5,329 bases of DNA from the NCBI GenBank assembly GCA_045538075.1, contig JAZSQT010000117.1, forward strand, positions 1-5,329, given 5' to 3'. Under the pieces are notes generated by a model that saw nothing but the letters and a program-made list of their open reading frames with translations, did not search any database and was not told the DNA's origin. Of this stretch, positions 4,357 to 5,329 are shown in pieces. This DNA comes from JAZSQT01 sp045538075. Lineage in GTDB: Bacteria; Chrysiogenota; Deferribacteres; Deferribacterales; Mucispirillaceae. Position numbers and translations under genes: made by a program. How positions within the stretch are numbered: position 1 is the stretch's first letter; the number at the start of each line of letters is the position of its first letter.

Positions 4357-4384
4357 TTGATTTTTTTATTAATTTTGATATAGT
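4357..4384 (+). promoter_or_regulatory. Candidate promoter for antisense RNA anti-A3
   Basis: TTGATT (4357-4362), a 16-bp spacer and TATAGT (4379-4384), preceded by TGA, giving an extended -10 (TGATATAGT). This is the best -10 of the five candidate antisense promoters. Predicted start near 4391. Confidence 0.65.
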
Positions 4385-4390
4385 ATGAAT

Positions 4391-4508
4391 AAAGGTTAGG
4401 TGCTGCTTACACCTAATCTTCGCAACAGAGATTATTTAAATAGTTTAAATAGCTCTATTGCTGTTTTTGATAACTGAAGAACTGTCAGTATAATACTGGC
4501 AGTTTTTT
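4391..4508 (+). ncRNA. Predicted antisense RNA to peptide A3 (about 118 nt)
   Basis: The 5' hairpin pairs GGTTAGGTG (4394-4402) with CACCTAATC (4410-4418), using one G-U pair, around the loop CTGCTTA. The RNA ends at a strong terminator at 4480-4508 and is complementary to A3 from about codon 9 to the stop. Its loop differs from that of anti-A2 by one base, so the two might cross-act. Ends are predicted from sequence. Confidence 0.62.
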
Positions 4509-4533
4509 CAATTATATCCAAAAACTTCTTCAT
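4432..4533 (-). CDS. Small amphipathic peptide A3 (33 aa), type I toxin-like
   Basis: The ORF is ATG to TAA, 33 codons, with AGGAGG (complement 4544-4549) 10 nt upstream. The peptide begins MKKFLDIIEKTASIILTVLQ and ends ELFKLFK, with a predicted net charge of about +3. It shares IIEKTA at residues 7-12, Q20, K23, E27 and the terminal KLFK with A1 and A2, but its two ends have diverged. It is the only peptide between the ArdC-like gene and the AAA+ gene; no B unit lies beside it. Family not recognised. The dedicated promoter and terminator on the opposite strand suggest a toxin held in check by antisense RNA. Confidence 0.75.
   Translation of the reverse strand: MKKFLDIIEKTASIILTVLQLSKTAIELFKLFK
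4480..4508 (+). terminator. Intrinsic terminator of anti-A3, inside the A3 ORF
   Basis: An 11-bp stem (AACTGTCAGTA 4480-4490 with TACTGGCAGTT 4494-4504, one T-G wobble), a 3-nt loop and a six-T run at 4503-4508. It is the clearest rho-independent terminator in the window and reads opposite to every annotated protein gene. Confidence 0.78.
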
Positions 4534-4620
4534 ACTTAAAACACCTCCTTATTAAATTTTTAAACAGTCTTAAACTGTTTAAATAATTAAATTCAGAAGT
4601 ATTCTTACAATTTTGATTAA
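4534..4620 (-). promoter_or_regulatory. Conserved leader of peptide A3
   Basis: It runs from the stop of the ArdC-like gene to the A3 ATG. It contains TTGTAAGAATACTTCTGAAT, a hairpin with perfect arms (CTGTTT 4575-4580 and AAACAG 4562-4567) and AGGAGG. No convincing sense promoter is visible. Confidence 0.65.
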
Positions 4621-5329
4621 TTATGCGACTTTTTGATTAAATTTATCTTTAGCTGATAACACATATTCAAGAATACGTTTTGCCGAATTACTTGCCATAA
4701 GAATAAAGCGACTATCTTTATTTAATATATTTATTAAGCCTGCAATATATTCAGCACTTCTTTTTATATTAAACTTTATGCCACACTCTGATGCAATTAA
4801 TCCTGCTGCTACTTCAGCTACTATAGTCCCATATTCGTAAATATCAGTAATATTTTGTAAATATGGCAAATCTAATCTATTTTTATTTCCAGTAGAAAAA
4901 GATATAAGTTTAAATATATGTGCATAAAAGTCATTGTAATTAGTAAAACGATTTTTACTAAGCACATTTATTCTATCAGTAATATTATCGTATCCTGCTT
5001 TATCTTTTACAATATTAATACCTAATCCATCTGCTTCCATTCCATATATAACTTCATCTGCAAGTTTTATATTTTCTGTAATTACTTCTGGAATATTTTT
5101 ATATTCTTCTTTATCTTGGAATGTAGTTTGTTGTATATTCCAAACTTTATAATATTTAGTTACTGGAATAAATTTTTGTTTATAATCATCACATAATTCT
5201 GAATTTTCTTTTAAGGCTTCTTTTATTTGCCATTCTTTTTTAGCATCTGATAATTTACATCCATTTTTTGAATAATTAATACAATTTAAGCATTGCTGTT
5301 TTAATTCTACTATATTATCTATTTTACCA
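4621..5329 (-). CDS. ArdC-like polyvalent protein with degenerate zincin motif (5' end off right edge)
   Basis: The frame is open from the right edge to TAA at 4621, giving 235 visible codons. The first in-frame ATG (5040) is mid-domain, so the true start lies outside. The visible part begins with a Cys-rich stretch (QQCLNCINYSKNGC, then a later Cys). YYKVWNIQQT follows, matching the YxVFNxxQT strand of ArdC-type proteins, then YDNITDRINVLSKNRFTNY. The C-terminal RSAEYIAGLINILNKDSRF also matches this family. ArdC-type proteins bind single-stranded DNA and serve in anti-restriction or as polyvalent proteins of phages and conjugative elements. The zinc motif HELxHSTGH is replaced by KLISFSTGN (4885-4911) though VAE (near 4813) is kept, so protease activity is unlikely. 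Its downstream neighbour is peptide A3. Confidence 0.72.
   Translation of the reverse strand, partial: GKIDNIVELKQQCLNCINYSKNGCKLSDAKKEWQIKEALKENSELCDDYKQKFIPVTKYYKVWNIQQTTFQDKEEYKNIPEVITENIKLADEVIYGMEADGLGINIVKDKAGYDNITDRINVLSKNRFTNYNDFYAHIFKLISFSTGNKNRLDLPYLQNITDIYEYGTIVAEVAAGLIASECGIKFNIKRSAEYIAGLINILNKDSRFILMASNSAKRILEYVLSAKDKFNQKVA

Noticed and set aside
4168..4383. 71-codon plus-strand ORF with hydrophobic end
   Set aside because: It overlaps the AAA+ N-terminus and its leader on the opposite strand, has no ribosome site, and ends inside the antisense promoter region.
376..4620. CRISPR array suggested by repeated leader sequences
   Set aside because: The repeats are about 80 nt, imperfect, irregularly spaced by genes, and each precedes an ORF with a ribosome site.
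4621..5040. Treating ATG at 5040 as the start of a 139-residue protein
   Set aside because: The frame stays open to 5329 and the upstream residues contain family motifs (YYKVWNIQQT), so this Met is internal.

Overview
The window is very AT-rich (roughly a quarter G+C by eye). ATA, AGA and TTA codons are frequent and Shine-Dalgarno sites are strong (AAGGAG, AGGAGG). This fits a low-GC Firmicute, probably clostridial. An ArdC-like protein, a MoxR/VWA pair and an IS end suggest a plasmid, prophage or other mobile region rather than core chromosome. All protein genes lie on the minus strand, so the biological order runs from right to left.

From the right edge the large genes are: a 3'-terminal part of an ArdC-like polyvalent protein whose zincin motif is degenerate (4621-5329); a MoxR/CobS-like AAA+ ATPase with an N-terminal SWIM-like Cys/His cluster (2931-4310); and a CobT/DUF2201-like protein with an N-terminal HEFAH metallopeptidase-like motif and a C-terminal VWA MIDAS domain (746-2347). 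The last two look like a classical ATPase/VWA pair. At the left edge is the start of an IS3-family (IS150-like) transposase with its probable terminal inverted repeat (1-141).

The most striking content lies between the large genes. There are five small ORFs (274-375, 556-657, 2470-2571, 2753-2854, 4432-4533), each exactly 33 codons plus a stop. Each has an AGGAGG site 10 nt before its ATG and a conserved leader of about 80 nt. They encode related amphipathic, mostly cationic helices of two subtypes: A (three copies) and B (two copies). The order is ArdC-like, A3, AAA+, B2, A2, VWA, B1, A1, IS.

Opposite each small ORF the plus strand carries a candidate promoter, a 5' hairpin and a rho-independent-type terminator inside the peptide codons. 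This predicts antisense RNAs of about 110-120 nt that overlap the 3' three-quarters of each ORF. A segment downstream of each ORF is complementary to that same unit's start-codon region, and the pairing tracks sequence changes from unit to unit. This resembles the fold-back inhibition of hok-type toxin mRNAs. Together the data point to a five-copy array of type I toxin-antitoxin-like modules interleaved with an AAA+/VWA operon. I do not recognise the peptide family. Toxicity, RNA boundaries and any link between the peptides and the AAA+/VWA proteins are inference.
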